Source: Talpa occidentalis (lineage: Eukaryota; Chordata; Mammalia; Eulipotyphla; Talpidae). From it: a stretch of DNA of 64,000 nucleotides. The notes beneath the pieces were generated by a model. It had not been told where the DNA came from. It did no database searches and saw only the letters and a list, made by a program, of their open reading frames with translations. A program made the translations under genes and the position numbers. Position 1 is the first letter of the stretch. Each line of letters opens with the position of its first letter. The stretch is from the NCBI RefSeq assembly GCF_014898055.3, contig NW_023605305.1:115912734-115976733 (forward strand), written 5' to 3'. This document shows, piece by piece, positions 1-14,650 of the stretch.

Positions 1-2836
<2,836 letters not shown>

Positions 2837-2945
2837 GCTGCCGCGGTAGCTGCTGGGCCTGGTCCCGAGGCCGCCAGGGGTGAGTAGAGGCGGAAAACTG
2901 CGTGGTGTCAGGGCAGGCTGTGTCCAGGAGGGGCAAAGGGAGGGA

Positions 2946-2975
2946 ATTTATAGGGCCAATTGGGTGGTGGGGCGG
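2946..2975 (-). promoter_or_regulatory. SELENBP1: SELENBP1 core promoter: TATA box with GC box
   Basis: On the minus strand the sequence reads CCCGCCCCACC, then a CCAAT-like CCAATTGG, then CCCTATAAATTCCC. The TATAAAT (2952-2946) lies 110 bases upstream of the start codon, which would place transcription start near 2915-2920 and leave a 5' UTR of about 80 bases. A TATA promoter fits a tissue-regulated gene. Position and motifs are seen; use as promoter is inferred. Confidence 0.65.
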
Positions 2976-3288
2976 GCCCGGGGGAGGGCCTGGCTACAGC
3001 CCAGGGTGTCAGGGCTGCCGGCCAAGATGCTCCTAAGTGGCCTGGAGGCTGGAGTTCAAGTTACAGAGCGTGTAGGGCGGAGCTTGTGCCCGGTGCGGGC
3101 GTGTACTGTGCCCGCCAGTGTGCGCGTGCATGGCTGTGCACGCACCTGCTCCCGCGCCCCGCGTGGCTGCACGGGCTCCCTTCAGGGCAGCCTGCACGAG
3201 CACGGGCTGGGTCCGTGGGGGAGTCTGCTGTGAGTGTGCCTGTGCCTGGACTTGTCTGTGAGTGTGTGCCCACGAGTGCCTTGGGTGA

Positions 3289-3319
<31 letters not shown>

Positions 3320-4036
3320 TGAGAGCAAGAGAGAGCCCTGTGCGTCCACGTTCCTGAACTTGGACCTGTGTCTTGGCATTTGGGGTGCCTGGGGCCGCGG
3401 GCCCAGTCACTCCTGCCTCGCACTTGCAGGCCCAGCTCTGCTGAGAGTGAGCTCTTGCTTCAGACACCCCGCTCCAAGATGCAGCCCACGCAGGAACTGC
3501 CCCCCGCTCCCTGGGGCTGCTGGCGGAGCCTCCCCGTGAGCTTTGAACTGAAAGCTGGCAAGTGCCCCATCGCCTGTCACAGACTACAGGAGGGGCCGGA
3601 ACACCTGCCCCTCATCCTGGCCTGGTGCCTCAACAGATCCTGGGGGTAGGGACGGCAGGACTGGGGGCAGCCCAGGCTGGCCTCGCTGTTCCGGCTGCCC
3701 TGTGGCAAGTCATGAAGCTCAGGGGCTCCAGCTCTCTGGGAGGGAGTCCTCTAGCGGGTAGGGGGGGCAAGGGGGGGCTTCCCAGGGCTGCTGGCCTGTG
3801 CCCTCAGCGGGGCGAGGACACACGGGCTGCCTGGGCAGGAATGGCAGCGGCTGGCGGGAGGGCTGCAGGGGGCTGGGGCCTGATCCGCCGCTGCTCTCCT
3901 GCAGAGTTCAGGGCGAGACAGAGGCTGGGAACCCACCCAGGCTGCTCCCTAGAAGCCGAGGGGCCCCTCCTCCCTCATAGCCAGCGCCTTCTAGGAAGCT
4001 GCTGCCGTGTGCGGGGAGAGTCTCCACAGGGAAGTT
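2976..4036. other. Intergenic DNA upstream of SELENBP1, no gene seen
   Basis: Unique-looking GC-rich sequence with one (GT)n tract. No conserved exon is recognisable on either strand. PSMB4, which I recall lying upstream of human SELENBP1, is absent here and throughout the following 20 kb. Confidence 0.6.
3285..3325. repeat. (GT)n / (GA)n microsatellite
   Basis: An uninterrupted run of about 13 TG dinucleotides followed by GAGAGAGAGTGAGAG, 370 bases upstream of the SELENBP1 TATA box. Confidence 0.9.
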
Positions 4037-4310
4037 TTTTTTTTTTAAGATTTATTTATGCATACAAGAGCCGGGGTACAGGCCAGAGGTGCGGGAGGGT
4101 GAGAGGATTCACCGGAGACAGAGCGGGGAGCAGAACAGGCAGAAGGACCGAAGTACACTGCTGAGGGGAGCAGCGGGGAGACAGGAGGGGTCTGCTCGCC
4201 ATGTGGGTTGCTCCGAGGCCGGCGGGGATGGAACCGGCGCTGCAGAGGCTGCGGAGGCTGCAGACAGCTCCACAGCACGGCGCTCAACCGCCTGCGCCAC
4301 CAGGGAGGCC
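4037..4310 (-). mobile_element. tRNA-derived T+ SINE, full length
   Basis: On the minus strand: head GGCCTCCCTGGTGGCGCAG with pol III A and B box-like motifs, the conserved middle CTGCTCCCCTCAGCAGTGTA, then CTGTACCCCGGCTCTTGTATGCATAAATAAATCTTAAAAA. The imperfect target-site duplication (CAGGGAAGTTTTT / CAAGGAAGTTTTT) flanks it. Confidence 0.9.
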
Positions 4311-6828
4311 CCCACAAGGAAGTTTTTGCTGGGTGGTGAGAGGGGCAAGGCCTGACCTTGTGGCAGCCGCAGCCTTGGGCTTCCAGCATGGGGTCTGCAG
4401 CCAAGGCGGGGAGGGAGAGCAAAGGGGGCTGCGGGTGCTGGCTGAGCTCTGTCCCGATGGGGGAGGGAAGATCCTTCTGGGCCCCCCTCTCTGCCCCCGC
4501 GTCACTCAGCCCCTCGTGGCTCTGCTCGTGTCTTGGCCTCACGGCTGTGCCCTCAGCCCGGCTGGACCCCACACGGGGCCCAGGGCTGCAGTTCAACCTG
4601 AGCCGGCCTCCTGCCTCCACCACTCACTCTGCCCATCACCCCGGGCTCTTCCCCAGGGGTCTCCACCGCCTGGTGAGGAGCCCCAGGGAGATCTAGGACA
4701 GAGGGAGCCCCATCCCGCTCTCCAGGGCAGCTCTGAGTCTGAACTCCACCCAAGCTGCAGCCTTGCTGGGTCTGAGTCTGGCACTGGGGAGGGTCTGCCT
4801 GTGGCTGGGGGCCTCGAGGCGCTGCGGCCACCCAGCCTGCCTCTCCTGTCGCTTCCTCTGGAGCTCCCCCTGCAGAGCCTGTGGGGCTGGGGAGGCCTCA
4901 CTGCAGACAGTGTGGAGCAGTGTGGGCGGGGGTCAGGCTGGTGGGGCCCACCCAGGACCCCTGTCTGCCTCTTACAGCACAGATGGGCTTGGGCCTGGGC
5001 GTGGGTGGGTGGGGTGGGAGTGGGGAGCGACTCCTGGGTGCACAGGCAGGGGCGCAGGCTCTGGCTCCCTGAGCCTGGTGGCTGCGTGAAGGGCCTGTCC
5101 AGCCTCTGCGGCCCCAGCGCTGGGTGGGGGGGGCGGAGCGGGGGCCCCAGGCTCAGCACCCCCATAGGCAGAGCCGCAGGAGGGGTACGGCAAGTTGGCG
5201 GGGTGAGTGCGGCTCAGGTGGCTCCCACGGCTGCAAACCCCAGCGCAGCTCAGCGTCAGGGAGGTGGCCGGGCCACCCGCCCGGGTTATGTAACAGCCCC
5301 TGAACTCCAGCCCCGCCAGAAGCGGATCCTCAGAGTCTGGGGGCGGGGCAGCTGCCGGGGACCCAGCGGTGGGGTGGGGGTGAGGGTGGGGCAGGGCACC
5401 AGGTTTCTCCTTTCTCTCCCCCGCAGCCCGATCCAAGAAAGGGCAGACCATGAGGCCAGGACCAAGCCAGGGAAGGGGAGCTGCAGCGGGCCCGAGCATG
5501 ATTTCGTGTATTTAAAAAAAAAAAAGGAAAAATAGGAACATGATGTTCTTCCTCCCAACACAGCAAAACCAAACCAAACCAAACCAAACAAAGCCCGGAC
5601 CAGGAAGCCCCGGAGCCGGGCCGGCGGGCCCGGCCCACACGAGCCCCCACCTCTGCCCCACTGCCCCGCTGCCCTTCGCCCTGGTCCTCCCACCGCTGCG
5701 GCCTCCGCAAGCTGCTCTCCTGCAGGCACTGACGGGGACATCAAGGACAAGGAGGAGCCGGGGGGGTCACTGCTGCTCCCGGGAGGGCCCGGCCCGCCGT
5801 CCCTGGGGCCCCTCACACCAGCCTCGCCCGCCACCCCCTGCTCACAGGCTCCCGCGCGCCTGCCTCCTGCCTCCGCCACCACGGCCGGGCGGCAGTCGGC
5901 AGAGGGGGTCGCAGCCTCACAGACATGGCCGTGACCACGGGGGCCAGAACCGGTGATGAGGAATGACCCAGCCCCGAGCCCTGCGGGGGGCGGGCGCGTG
6001 AGGGCGGCCCCGGGAGGCCGCCGTGGACACAGGCAGGTGCGCACTGAACACCCCACGACACAGAATGTGAGGAACACGCCGGAGGCAGAGGCGGCCTGTG
6101 GAGGCCTGAGGTGGACTGGCCGGACAGGTTGCCGTTTTGACCAGCTAAGCAGAGTTTCTGAGCCCTGTCCCGCTCCTGCCTCTCCTTTCAAGAGACCAAC
6201 TACACCCCCTCCGGGGAGGGAGTTCCCCCAGAACCTGTTGCCAGGTGTGGCTGGCCCCACACCACGCCCTGCACCCCAGCGGGGCCCTGCCCCCGGGAGC
6301 GGAGAGGTAGCAGCTTTCTCCACCTGGCATCAAGCAGACAGGCCTTGCTAATCCTCCGCGCTCTCCCCGCTCCGAGTTCGGGGCCTGCTGCCCAGGGGCC
6401 TCTTCCAGAGCTCGGGCGAGAGAAGCAGAAATGAGGGCACGAGCCAGAGGCATTGGGGGGCTTCCTCTCCACCCCGGGCGACTGAGAAATAGCCTCCCGT
6501 GGGGTCTGAGGCTGGCGGCTGATTTCTCCACACCAGGGACCGCCCCCCTCAGCCGCCGCTGCGGGGGTACCCCAGCCTTCTCCGCTGCGGGGGTACCCCA
6601 GCCTTCTCCGGTCAGACAGCTCGGTGGGCAGCACGACTGGCTGCTGCCTGCGATGGCCGCCACAGAGAGGAGAGGAGGTGTTTCCGTTTTGCCACAGCCC
6701 GGGTCACCCTCCCATGACTTAAGAAGAGGCTGAGGCACCAGGGCCACGGCCATAGGCGGAGCCTCTGACTCGGATGCGCTGGCCACGGCTCAGCACAGGG
6801 AAGAAAGTGTTTAAAAAGCAACTGGTGG
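4311..6828. other. Intergenic GC-rich DNA, no gene seen
   Basis: About 2.5 kb without recognisable exons, RNA genes or SINEs on either strand. Several long open frames cross it, but they have no familiar domain and follow base composition. It contains (CCAAA)n at 5567-5590 and a 26-bp unit repeated twice at 6557-6608. Confidence 0.55.
6557..6608. repeat. Tandem duplication of a 26-bp unit
   Basis: The unit CGCTGCGGGGGTACCCCAGC plus CTTCTC occurs twice head to tail with no mismatch visible. Each copy contains a GGGTACCC palindrome. Confidence 0.85.
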
Positions 6829-7198
6829 GTCTCCCCGGTGGCGCAGCGGTTGAGCGCTGGGTTGCGAAGCTGCCCGCGGCCTCTGCGGCGCCGGTTCGAT
6901 CCCCGGCTGCTCCCCGGCCACCGGAGGAGGGTCCCACATGGCGCGCAGACCTCTCCTGCCGCCCGCTGCTCCCCTCAGCAGTGTACTTCGGTCCTTCTGC
7001 CTGCTCTGCTCCCCGCTCTGGCTCTGGTGAATTCTCTCACCCTCCCGCGCTTCTGACTGTACCCAGTGCCTGTATAAACAAAACAAACAAACAAATATAA
7101 TAAATAAATAAATAAAACATGCCTCTATAGAAAAATAAATAAATAAATAAATAAATAAATAAAAAATGAATAATTACAGGCATCTTTAAAAAAAAAAA
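6829..7198 (+). mobile_element. tRNA-derived T+ SINE with long A/T-rich tail
   Basis: Full-length plus-strand copy: GGTCTCCCCGGTGGCGCAGCG, B box GGTTCGATCCC, the GCAGTGTACTTCGGTC middle and a tail of repeated AATAAATAAAT. The duplication AGCAACTGGTG / AGCACCTGGTG brackets the whole element including the tail. Confidence 0.88.
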
Positions 7199-7261
7199 AA
7201 AGCACCTGGTGCCTTTGAAATTACTCTGGACCCACCCCCTTTTTTTTTCTGAGCAAGTTCT

Positions 7262-7365
7262 TCCTTAATTCACTTAATTCTCCCAACAACCCCCTAGAGT
7301 GAAGAATACATTAAAATTATCCCTTTTCACTATTTACACAACTGGAAGGTAACAGCATTAACGTG
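7262..7365 (-). mobile_element. MIR fragment
   Basis: Reads like the antisense MIR core (TTAATTCTCCCAACAACCCC, then ATTATCCCTTTTCACTATTTACA), diverged. From memory of the MIR consensus. Confidence 0.5.
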
Positions 7366-7440
7366 ACACCTTGTCCCTGGTTTTGAAGAAAATGGCTCAG
7401 AGTATTTTTCCGTTAGGCATAGCATTGATCTTATTATTTT

Positions 7441-7736
7441 ATTTTATTTTATTTTTAAAGATTTATTTATTTATTCACACAAGCACTGGGTACAGTCAGA
7501 AGCGCGGGAGGGTGAGAGGATTCACCAGAGCCAGAGCGGGGAGCAGAGCAGGCAGAAGGACCGAAGGACACTGCTGAGGGGAGCAGCGGGCGGCAGGAGA
7601 GGTCTGCATGCCATGTGGGACCCTCCTCCGGTGGCCGGGGAGCAGCCGGGGAGCAGCCGGGGATCGAACCGGCGCTGCAGAGGCTGCGGGCAGCTTCGCA
7701 ACCCAGCGCTCAACCGCTGCGCCACTGGGGAGGCCC
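7441..7736 (-). mobile_element. tRNA-derived T+ SINE in a long target-site duplication
   Basis: Minus-strand copy with intact head and tail. AGCATTGATCTTATTATTTT before it and AGCATTGATCTTACTATTTT after it form a clear 20-base duplication with one mismatch, so the insertion is fairly recent. Confidence 0.93.
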
Positions 7737-7759
7737 AGCATTGATCTTACTATTTTATT

Positions 7760-8115
7760 TTATTATTTAAAAAATTTTAATTAATTTTCGTCCATCGTTG
7801 TTCATTTCTGGACGGCACTTGATTTCTCCCCTCAGGAGCGGTCCCTGTGGCTGTCCCCCACCACCTGGCCCATCTCCCATCCCTCGTGCTCCTCCCGCCC
7901 CGTTCTGTCCCCTTACCCGTCCCTCCCCGCTGGGTGCCTGGGCTGTGGTCAGCCTGCAAGTCCTGTCCTCCTGCAGCCCCTTGTTTGGTTTCTCCACATT
8001 CCACGTGCCAGTGAGACCGTTGATTTTTCTTTCTCTTCTGACTATTTCACTGAGTGTCATCCCTTCAGCTCTGTCCTTGCTGCCGCGAAAGGCATGAGTT
8101 TATCTTTTTAATTTT
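7760..8115 (-). mobile_element. L1 LINE fragment, 3' portion
   Basis: The plus strand matches antisense L1 3' sequence as I know it: a TTCCACGTGCCAGTGAGACC block, then TTTTTCTTTCTCTTCTGACT, then ATTTCACTGAGTGTCATCCC. It continues after the SINE cluster at 9249. No intact reading frame. Confidence 0.75.
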
Positions 8116-8137
8116 AAGATGTATTTATTTATTTATT

Positions 8138-8400
8138 TTAAAGATTTATTTATTTATTTATACAAGAACCAGGGTATAAGCCAGATGCGGGGGAGGGTGA
8201 GAGGATTCACCAGAGGCAGAGCGGGGAATGGAACAGGCAGACTGATGAAACACACTGCTGAGGGGAGCAGCGAGCGAGACAGGAGAGGTCTGCTGCGCCA
8301 TGTGGGCTGCTCCCTGGCTGGCCGGGGATCGAACTTGTGTTGCAGTGGCTGTGGATCGCCTCACAGTGCGGTGCTCAACCCCTTGGGCCACCAGGGAGAC
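8138..8400 (-). mobile_element. tRNA-derived T+ SINE (first of a nested cluster)
   Basis: Minus-strand copy inserted in the T-rich stretch of the surrounding L1, with an AACCAGGGTATAAGCC tail region, the CACACTGCTGAGGGGAGCAG middle and a CCACCAGGGAGAC head. Confidence 0.85.
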
Positions 8401-8427
8401 TCCAAATCTTAAAAAAATAATAATAAA

Positions 8428-8696
8428 GGGGACTTCTTGGTTGCACAAGGGGTTAAACAGGGCACTATGAAGCAATCCGCAGCCTCTGCAGCACAAGTTT
8501 GATCCCTGGCCCTCCAGAGAGAAACCCGCATGGCGAAGCAGACCTCTCCTGTCTCGCCCGCTGCTCCCCTCAGCAGTGTGTTTCAGTAGATCTGCCTGTT
8601 CTGCTCCCCACTCTGCCCCCGGTGAATCCTCTCAGTCCCCCGCATCACTGGCCTGTACCCCAGCTCTTATATGCATAAATAAATCTTTTTAAAAAA
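8428..8696 (+). mobile_element. tRNA-derived T+ SINE, diverged, opposite orientation
   Basis: Plus-strand copy beginning GGGGACTTCTTGGTTGCACA and ending TTATATGCATAAATAAATCT. It lies back to back with the preceding minus copy. Confidence 0.85.
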
Positions 8697-8721
8697 TAAT
8701 AAAATAAATAAATCTTTTAAA

Positions 8722-8968
8722 AAAAGATTTATTTATTCATAGAAGAACTGGCGTGTTGGCCAGAGGTGGGGGGGAGGGGGTGAGAGGAGTCACCAGAGAC
8801 AGAGTGGGGAGCAGAGCAGGCAGATCCACTGAAACACACTGCTGGGGGGAGCAGTGGGGAGACAGGAGAGATCTGCTGCGCCCTGTGGGTCAGCTCTTTG
8901 GCTGGGGATTGAACTCGGTTCACACGGCAATAGCCTGAGACTGAATCCCTAGGCCACTAGGGAGGTCT
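8722..8968 (-). mobile_element. tRNA-derived T+ SINE
   Basis: Minus-strand copy, diverged in the tRNA head (GGTTCACACGGCAATAGC where others have a tRNA-like loop). Inserted in the same L1 A/T-rich patch. Confidence 0.82.
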
Positions 8969-8982
8969 GAATTTATCTTTTT

Positions 8983-9248
8983 TTTTTTTTAAAGATTTAT
9001 TTATTCATTTACACAAGCACTGGGTACAGTCAGAAGCGCGGGAGGGTGAGAGAATTCACCAGAGCCAGAGCAGGGAGCAGAACAGGCAGACCGACGAAAT
9101 ACACTGCTGAGGGGAGCAGCGGGCGTGGCAGGAGAGGTCTGCGCGCCATGTGGGACCCTTGCTGGCGACTGGGGATTGAACCAGCGCTGCAAAGGCTGCG
9201 AGCAGCTTCGCAACCCAGCGCTCAACCACTGCGCCACTGGGGAGGTCC
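8983..9248 (-). mobile_element. tRNA-derived T+ SINE
   Basis: Minus-strand copy with the less diverged AAGCACTGGGTACAGTCAGA tail type. TGAATTTATCTTTTTT occurs on both sides, giving a 16-base target duplication. Confidence 0.9.
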
Positions 9249-9737
9249 TGAATTTATCTTTTTTGATCACTGAGTGGTATTCCACTGTGTATGCAGACCC
9301 CTCCTTTATGCACTCATCTGTTTTGGAGGCGTTTAGGTTGTTTCCATCCCTTGGTTATTGTAAATAGTGCTGCAATAAACCTAGGAGTGGACTCTCTGGG
9401 TTCTATGGTAGATCCATTTTCAGTGTATCGAGGACCCCACAGGCTGCCCATAGGGGCTGGGCCATTCTGCACTGGGTATAGGTATAAGAGGCAGTATAAG
9501 AGGCTCCTTTATCTCCATGTCCTCACCAGCATCTGCTGTTTCCAGTCTTTCCACAAGGGCCATCCTCACAGGGGCGAGGTGGGGTCTCACTGTGGTTATG
9601 ATTCGCCTTTCCCTGACGAGCAGTGGTACACATTTGCTCATGCGCCTGCGGCCCATCTGCATGTCTTCCCTGGAGAAATGTCTCTTAGCTTTCTGCCCAT
9701 TTTTTGACTGTATCTGTCTTTTTTTTTTTTTATGTGT
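9249..9737 (-). mobile_element. L1 LINE fragment, ORF2 3' part
   Basis: Continues the L1 split by the SINE cluster. Plus strand carries familiar antisense L1 blocks: ACTGAGTGGTATTCCACTGT, then GTAAATAGTGCTGCAATAAA, then GTGGGGTCTCACTGTGGTTA. Not coding. Confidence 0.85.
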
Positions 9738-10008
9738 CTTCTTCTTTTTAAGATTTATTTATTTATTTATACAAGCACTGGGTACAGTCAGAAGCGCAGG
9801 AGGGTGAGAGGATTCACCAGAGCCAGAGCGGGGAACAGAACAGGCGGACTGATGAAATACACTGCTGAGGGGAGCAGCGGGCACAGCAGGAGAGGTCTGC
9901 ACGCCATGTGGGACCCTCACCCAGTGGCCTGGGATCGAACCAGCGCTGCAGAGGCTAGGGGCAGCTTTGCAGCCCAGCGCTCAACCGCTGCGCCCCCAGG
10001 GGAGGCCC
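9738..10008 (-). mobile_element. tRNA-derived T+ SINE
   Basis: Minus-strand full-length copy; TATCTGTCTTT flanks both ends as the target duplication inside the L1. Confidence 0.9.
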
Positions 10009-10918
10009 ATATCTGTCTTTCAAGAGAGAAGAAGATAATAGAAAGTGAAAGAGTTTCTCCTTCTCTCAGTGGGAAGTTTCAATAAATACAAAAGTAGAGA
10101 GAGAAGCTTCATAGACTGGCAGGCACCACGGCCGCCTTCAATAAAAACTGGTTCCCGGCCCAGCCTTGCTCAATCCTGGATTTTTAAAAAGGCAAACCCT
10201 AGACGTTATACTATTTCTTGCGTTAGTATTTCAGTGTGCATCCCTTCAAGATGAGAATCTTTTATTTTAAACCACAGTCACACGTAGGCACACAAAAGTC
10301 TTTGCTGTGATCAAATGCTCGGTGATGCTCCCGTCCCTGCCCTTACACATTTTGTTTTATGGAGTATTTATCTGAATGGAGATCTAAAGAGGGCTTGTGC
10401 TTTTCTATTGTCTCTTTCAAGAAATCTCTTAAATCTCTTTAATCTACAGGTGAGAGAGGGAGGAGCCCTGAAGTCTGGTTTTATGTTTTAATGAAGAAGG
10501 GTTTGATGGAACAGAAAATATATATCTTGTCACCACACATCCAATCTTCAAGGAAAAAATTGTGAAGTGGGTTTGGAAACCAATTATGTGGTCGAGAAGA
10601 GGAAACAGCAGCGCTGGCTGCAGGGACACAAGTGAAAGTTTGTGATGACCACACCCACGCCCCCACCTTTCTCCTGGGCCAGGCCTGGCTCCAGAGGAGC
10701 TGAGACAAAGGCCATAAAATGGCTTTTATGTGATCGCCTCTGCCTTTTCAGAGGCTTTCCTCTCTCGGTCAAGAGCCCTGGGAAGAAAGAATTACATCAG
10801 TCTTGGTTAATGGCCCAAATTAAGCCATCAAAACCCTTAATCAAGTCTCCATTTTGGATGCGTTACAATTCTGTAAATTGAATATCCAAAGGAAAATAAA
10901 TGCTTTTCTATTTGAGGT
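10009..10918. other. Intergenic DNA, no gene seen
   Basis: AT-richer sequence without recognised exons, RNA genes or SINEs. It may include further worn L1, but no diagnostic block is clear. Confidence 0.5.
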
Positions 10919-10929
10919 TCGAAGGACCT

Positions 10930-11212
10930 TTTTTTTTTTTAAATGTTTATTTGACTTTTTTTTTTTTTTTTTAATACAAGAACCAGGTACAGGCCAGATG
11001 CGCGGGAGGGTAAGAGGATTCACTAGAGACAGAGCGGGGAGCAGAACAGGCAGACTGACGAAACACACTGCTGAAGGGAGCAGCAGGCGAGACAGGAGAG
11101 GTCTGCCGCGCCATGTGGGATTCTCGCTGGCTGGCAGGGATGGAACCCGCACTGCAGGCTGTGGACAGCTTCACAGTGCGGTGCTCAACTGCCTGCGACA
11201 CCAGGGAGGCCC
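10930..11212 (-). mobile_element. tRNA-derived T+ SINE
   Basis: Minus-strand copy with a split T-rich tail (two T runs with AAATGTTTATTTGAC between). The duplication TTCGAAGGACCTTTT / CTCGAAGGAACTTTT brackets it. Confidence 0.88.
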
Positions 11213-11776
11213 TCGAAGGAACTTTTGCTCCCAGCAGTCAGGCACCTGAGTCAGTTTCTCTACTAAAGCGCAGGACTGGCAGGAACAAATCCCGCCCCTC
11301 AGGAGCCCAGGGCCTGGCTTTCTCATCTCAGCACCAAGGTGCTGTCTGGGAAGAGAGCAGGGACCCTTTCCCCGTGTCCCCAAAATAAATAAACAAGCAA
11401 ACAAACAAACAAACAAATAAATAAATAAATGGGGGCACACTGTTTCTGCCTTTCCCCCCCCTTCAACTACAGTTCTTTGATGCCTTCCCGGGTCCGTGCC
11501 CCACGCTGCGTGCGGCACCCGGTGTTGCGGTCCCAGGCTTTGGGGAACTTGTCCTCAGTTCTTCGGGAATCAGAGGGAGGCTGGGAAAGAGTCTCCCTCC
11601 TGGTCCTGTCTCCCATGCACTGTGTGCAGCCTGCCAGGCCCACTCGGGCATCCCCAGGGCCGCAACCAAGTGCAGAAAGGCTGAAAAGTGGTGTCTGGGG
11701 AGGGAATGTTGTGGGATGGCCAGTCTCAGCTGGTCAAAAGGCCACTCAGAAACCAACATTTAAAAAGGCTTAAACT

Positions 11777-12037
11777 GGACCTCCCTGGTGGCACAAGGGG
11801 TTAAGCACAGCACTGTGAAGCTGCCCGCAGCCTCTGCAGCACGAGTTCGATCTCCGCCAGGGAGCAACCCACATGGCTCAGCAGACCCCTCCTGTCTCCC
11901 CGCTGCCCCCTGAGCAGTGTATTTTAGCAGATCCGCTTGTTCTGCTTCCCACTCTGTCTCTGGTAAATCCTTTCACCCCTGCACCTCTGGCCTACGCCCC
12001 AGTTCTTCTACTCAAAAATAAATAAATCTAAAAAAAA
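11777..12037 (+). mobile_element. tRNA-derived T+ SINE
   Basis: Plus-strand copy: GGACCTCCCTGGTGGCACAA, B box GAGTTCGATCTC, the GAGCAGTGTATTTTAGCAG middle and an AAAAATAAATAAATCT end. Confidence 0.87.
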
Positions 12038-12351
12038 TTAAACAGTATAAAATGGTAAAGCATTTTAAGAAGGCAAGTTAGCAACACCTTGCAACATTCT
12101 CAGCAGACAGCTGCCTCTGTGGAGCTGGACAAGGACACACATGTAGGAACAGGGGCTCCCGTGGCATGGTTCCAGGGGTGAAGAGCTGCCAGCACCAACG
12201 TGCTGAGCCCAGACCGCAACACGGGGCGCTGCAGCGCTGCACGCAGTGTGGGACACGGACCCGGAAAGGCATCAAAGAACTGTAGTTGGAGGAGGAAAGG
12301 CAGAAACAGTGTGCCGCCATTTATTTATTTATTTATTAAAAGAATTATTTT

Positions 12352-12612
12352 TTTTTAAATATTTATTTATTTATTTATACAAGCACTGGGTACAGTCAGA
12401 AGAGCGGGAGGGAGAGAGAATTCACCAGAGCCAGAGTGGGGAGCAAAGCAGGCAGACTGACGAAATATATTGCTGAGGGGAGCAGCAGGCGCGGCAGGAG
12501 AGGTCTGTGCGCCATGTGGGACCCTCGCCTGGCAGCCGGGGATTGAACCGGCGCTGCAGAGGCTACGGGCAGCTTCTCAACCCAGCGCTCAACCGCTGCA
12601 CCACCGGAGGCC
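12352..12612 (-). mobile_element. tRNA-derived T+ SINE
   Basis: Minus-strand copy bracketed by CAGTGTGCCGCCATTTAT and CAGTGTGCCCCCATTTAA, an imperfect 17-18 base target duplication. Confidence 0.9.
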
Positions 12613-14650
12613 CCAGTGTGCCCCCATTTAATTAAAACTCAAATAAAATTAGTGAAGCCATATAAGTTAAATTAATTAGAGTAATTTATACACTAATACT
12701 TTTAATTATATCTGTGGTTGTATGTTTGTAAAGTAGGGTTTATCACAGCAAAGCTCCCTTTATCAGGCCAGTGTGAGAGCATCCCTTCCCGCTTGAGGCC
12801 TTGATGCTCTGGGGCGACTCTCAGTTTTCACAGTATCATTCTGGAGGTTTGACATACACGCATAATTGCCACATGGAAATAGGAATACAATAGCTGTTGC
12901 CCTAGGATAGGTAAAACTGTGGAAGTTCAAACCCCAGCACTGGGGAGCCTCGGAGGGAGAGGGGTACACCCATGCAGAGCTGGCAAGTGTGGCCTGGGCC
13001 TGCGTGCAAGTTAGTCTGTGTGTGGCCTTGCCTGGGAGTTCACCTCTGAGCTGCAGTTCCAGAAACAATGGCCATGTTGGAAGCAGCAGCAGCAGCCATC
13101 ACTCCAGAAGTGCCGGCTCTGTCCTTCCTCCTGTTCCAGGCGCATGAAGAAAAAGGAGCCCTGCAAGCTGTCAGGGTAGCTCACTGCGAGCCGGGGCTGC
13201 TCGGCCCTCACGCTCTGCCTTACTCAGCCCTGGCTCCCGCCCTGTGAGCCAGTCAGCCTAGGCCTGTCTTATGGACAAGGCGGTCACAGCTTACGAAAGG
13301 GATGTAACCCACACAGTCCCGCAGCGGCAGAGCCCAGGTTCGGATCCAGGCTTCGCCCCGGCCCACACGGCACCTGGCCATGGCTGCTATGTGCTTGGTT
13401 GCATGAGGCCAGGATTAAGCGTGAGATTCAGCCAGGACAGCTGGGCGTGCCTGAGGAGGACCCTGACATGAAGGGGCAGGGCCCTGGGAGAAGGCTCCGG
13501 TGGGTGCAGGGGCAGGCAAGCACGTGGGGAGGCAGCCATGTTCCAGAAGTTCCCAGGCCAGCGCTGCACTGGGAATTTGGGGGGCAGGGACAGCATTCTG
13601 GGAGTGAGGTCTCAGGCAAAAGAGACTCTGGCTGCTCCTGGTTACTGTTCAAACATGACTGTCACGGGGCTTGACCACTCAGAGGATCCGATGCATGGTG
13701 CTTGGCAGACTGGGGTGACTGTGAGGAAGGTGGGACCCAGAAGTGTTCCCAGGTGGACCTCAGTGTTAAGGCTCCGCCCTCTTCAGCAAGGAAGAGTTTT
13801 TGTCTCAATAGACAGCCTCTTGGGGGCACCAGAAATCAAACACTGGGCCCTGGGACCCCAGGAGGCTTGGTGACCCCAGCCCCCTCGTAGCTCTATCCTG
13901 GGGAGGCTTATCCAGTCCACCTCGCTGGCCCAGGGTCTCACAGACCCAAGAGCTCCTCATTGTCAGGTACAACTGGGTGGAACCTGAGAATATCTCAAAG
14001 GCAGAAGGAGTCACAACACGCCCTGGCGTGGCCTCCAGCTTCCCCTGTCTTGCCAAGTAGCCTCTCCTTCCTCAGCCCATTCCAGTGGCTCCGGGAGAAG
14101 CTATGCATGAAAGATTCTGAGAAGAAAAAAATTCTAGCTTGGATTACAGGTGTCTGGCTCTCCACCACACACCACATCCAGAAGAAGACACCTGTTATTA
14201 AGATATTACAACTGGAAACCCAGAACCGGACGGCCTGTGCTGAGTCCTGGCTCTCTTTAGGCTGCTCTCAATGACCATGCAGGTGAGGGAACTTGCCCTG
14301 TGGGTGCTGGCCGGGCTCCTCCCTACACACCCCATGAAAAAGGTGGCCGGGGCAGAAGGAGCGCCAGCTGCCCACGGCCTTCCGGGGTGGCCTGCCCCTC
14401 TCCTGGCAGGTCCACTTGGCCAGCAAGAGTTGCCCATGGGCCCACATCCAGCGAAAGGCGCTCAGGGCCGATCTCTTCCAAGAGGGAGGGGCAGGAATTT
14501 GTTCTTTCTAGGAGCCACTTACATGTTTTCAAGCTGGGACTTCTTTTGCTCGATCGCGTCCCTCTGCGGCAACCACTGCGGCCGCCATGGTGACGTCTGG
14601 CAGGCAGAAAGCCGGCAGCTAGTAACTCACTGGCCTTCAGGCCACCACAC
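12613..14650. other. Intergenic DNA, no gene seen
   Basis: Two kilobases with mixed base composition. No exon with flanking splice sites and a recognisable peptide was found on either strand, and no SINE. Confidence 0.5.

Noticed and set aside
4201..5535. 444-codon open frame in the intergenic region
   Set aside because: It starts inside a SINE and has low-complexity composition. Stop codons are rare here because of GC content.
5286..6323. 345-codon minus-strand open frame
   Set aside because: No recognisable domain or splice context, and GC-driven like its neighbours.
6829..6910. tRNA genes in SINE heads
   Set aside because: A and B box motifs are present, but no paired acceptor stem or anticodon arm, and every case is joined to the SINE body.
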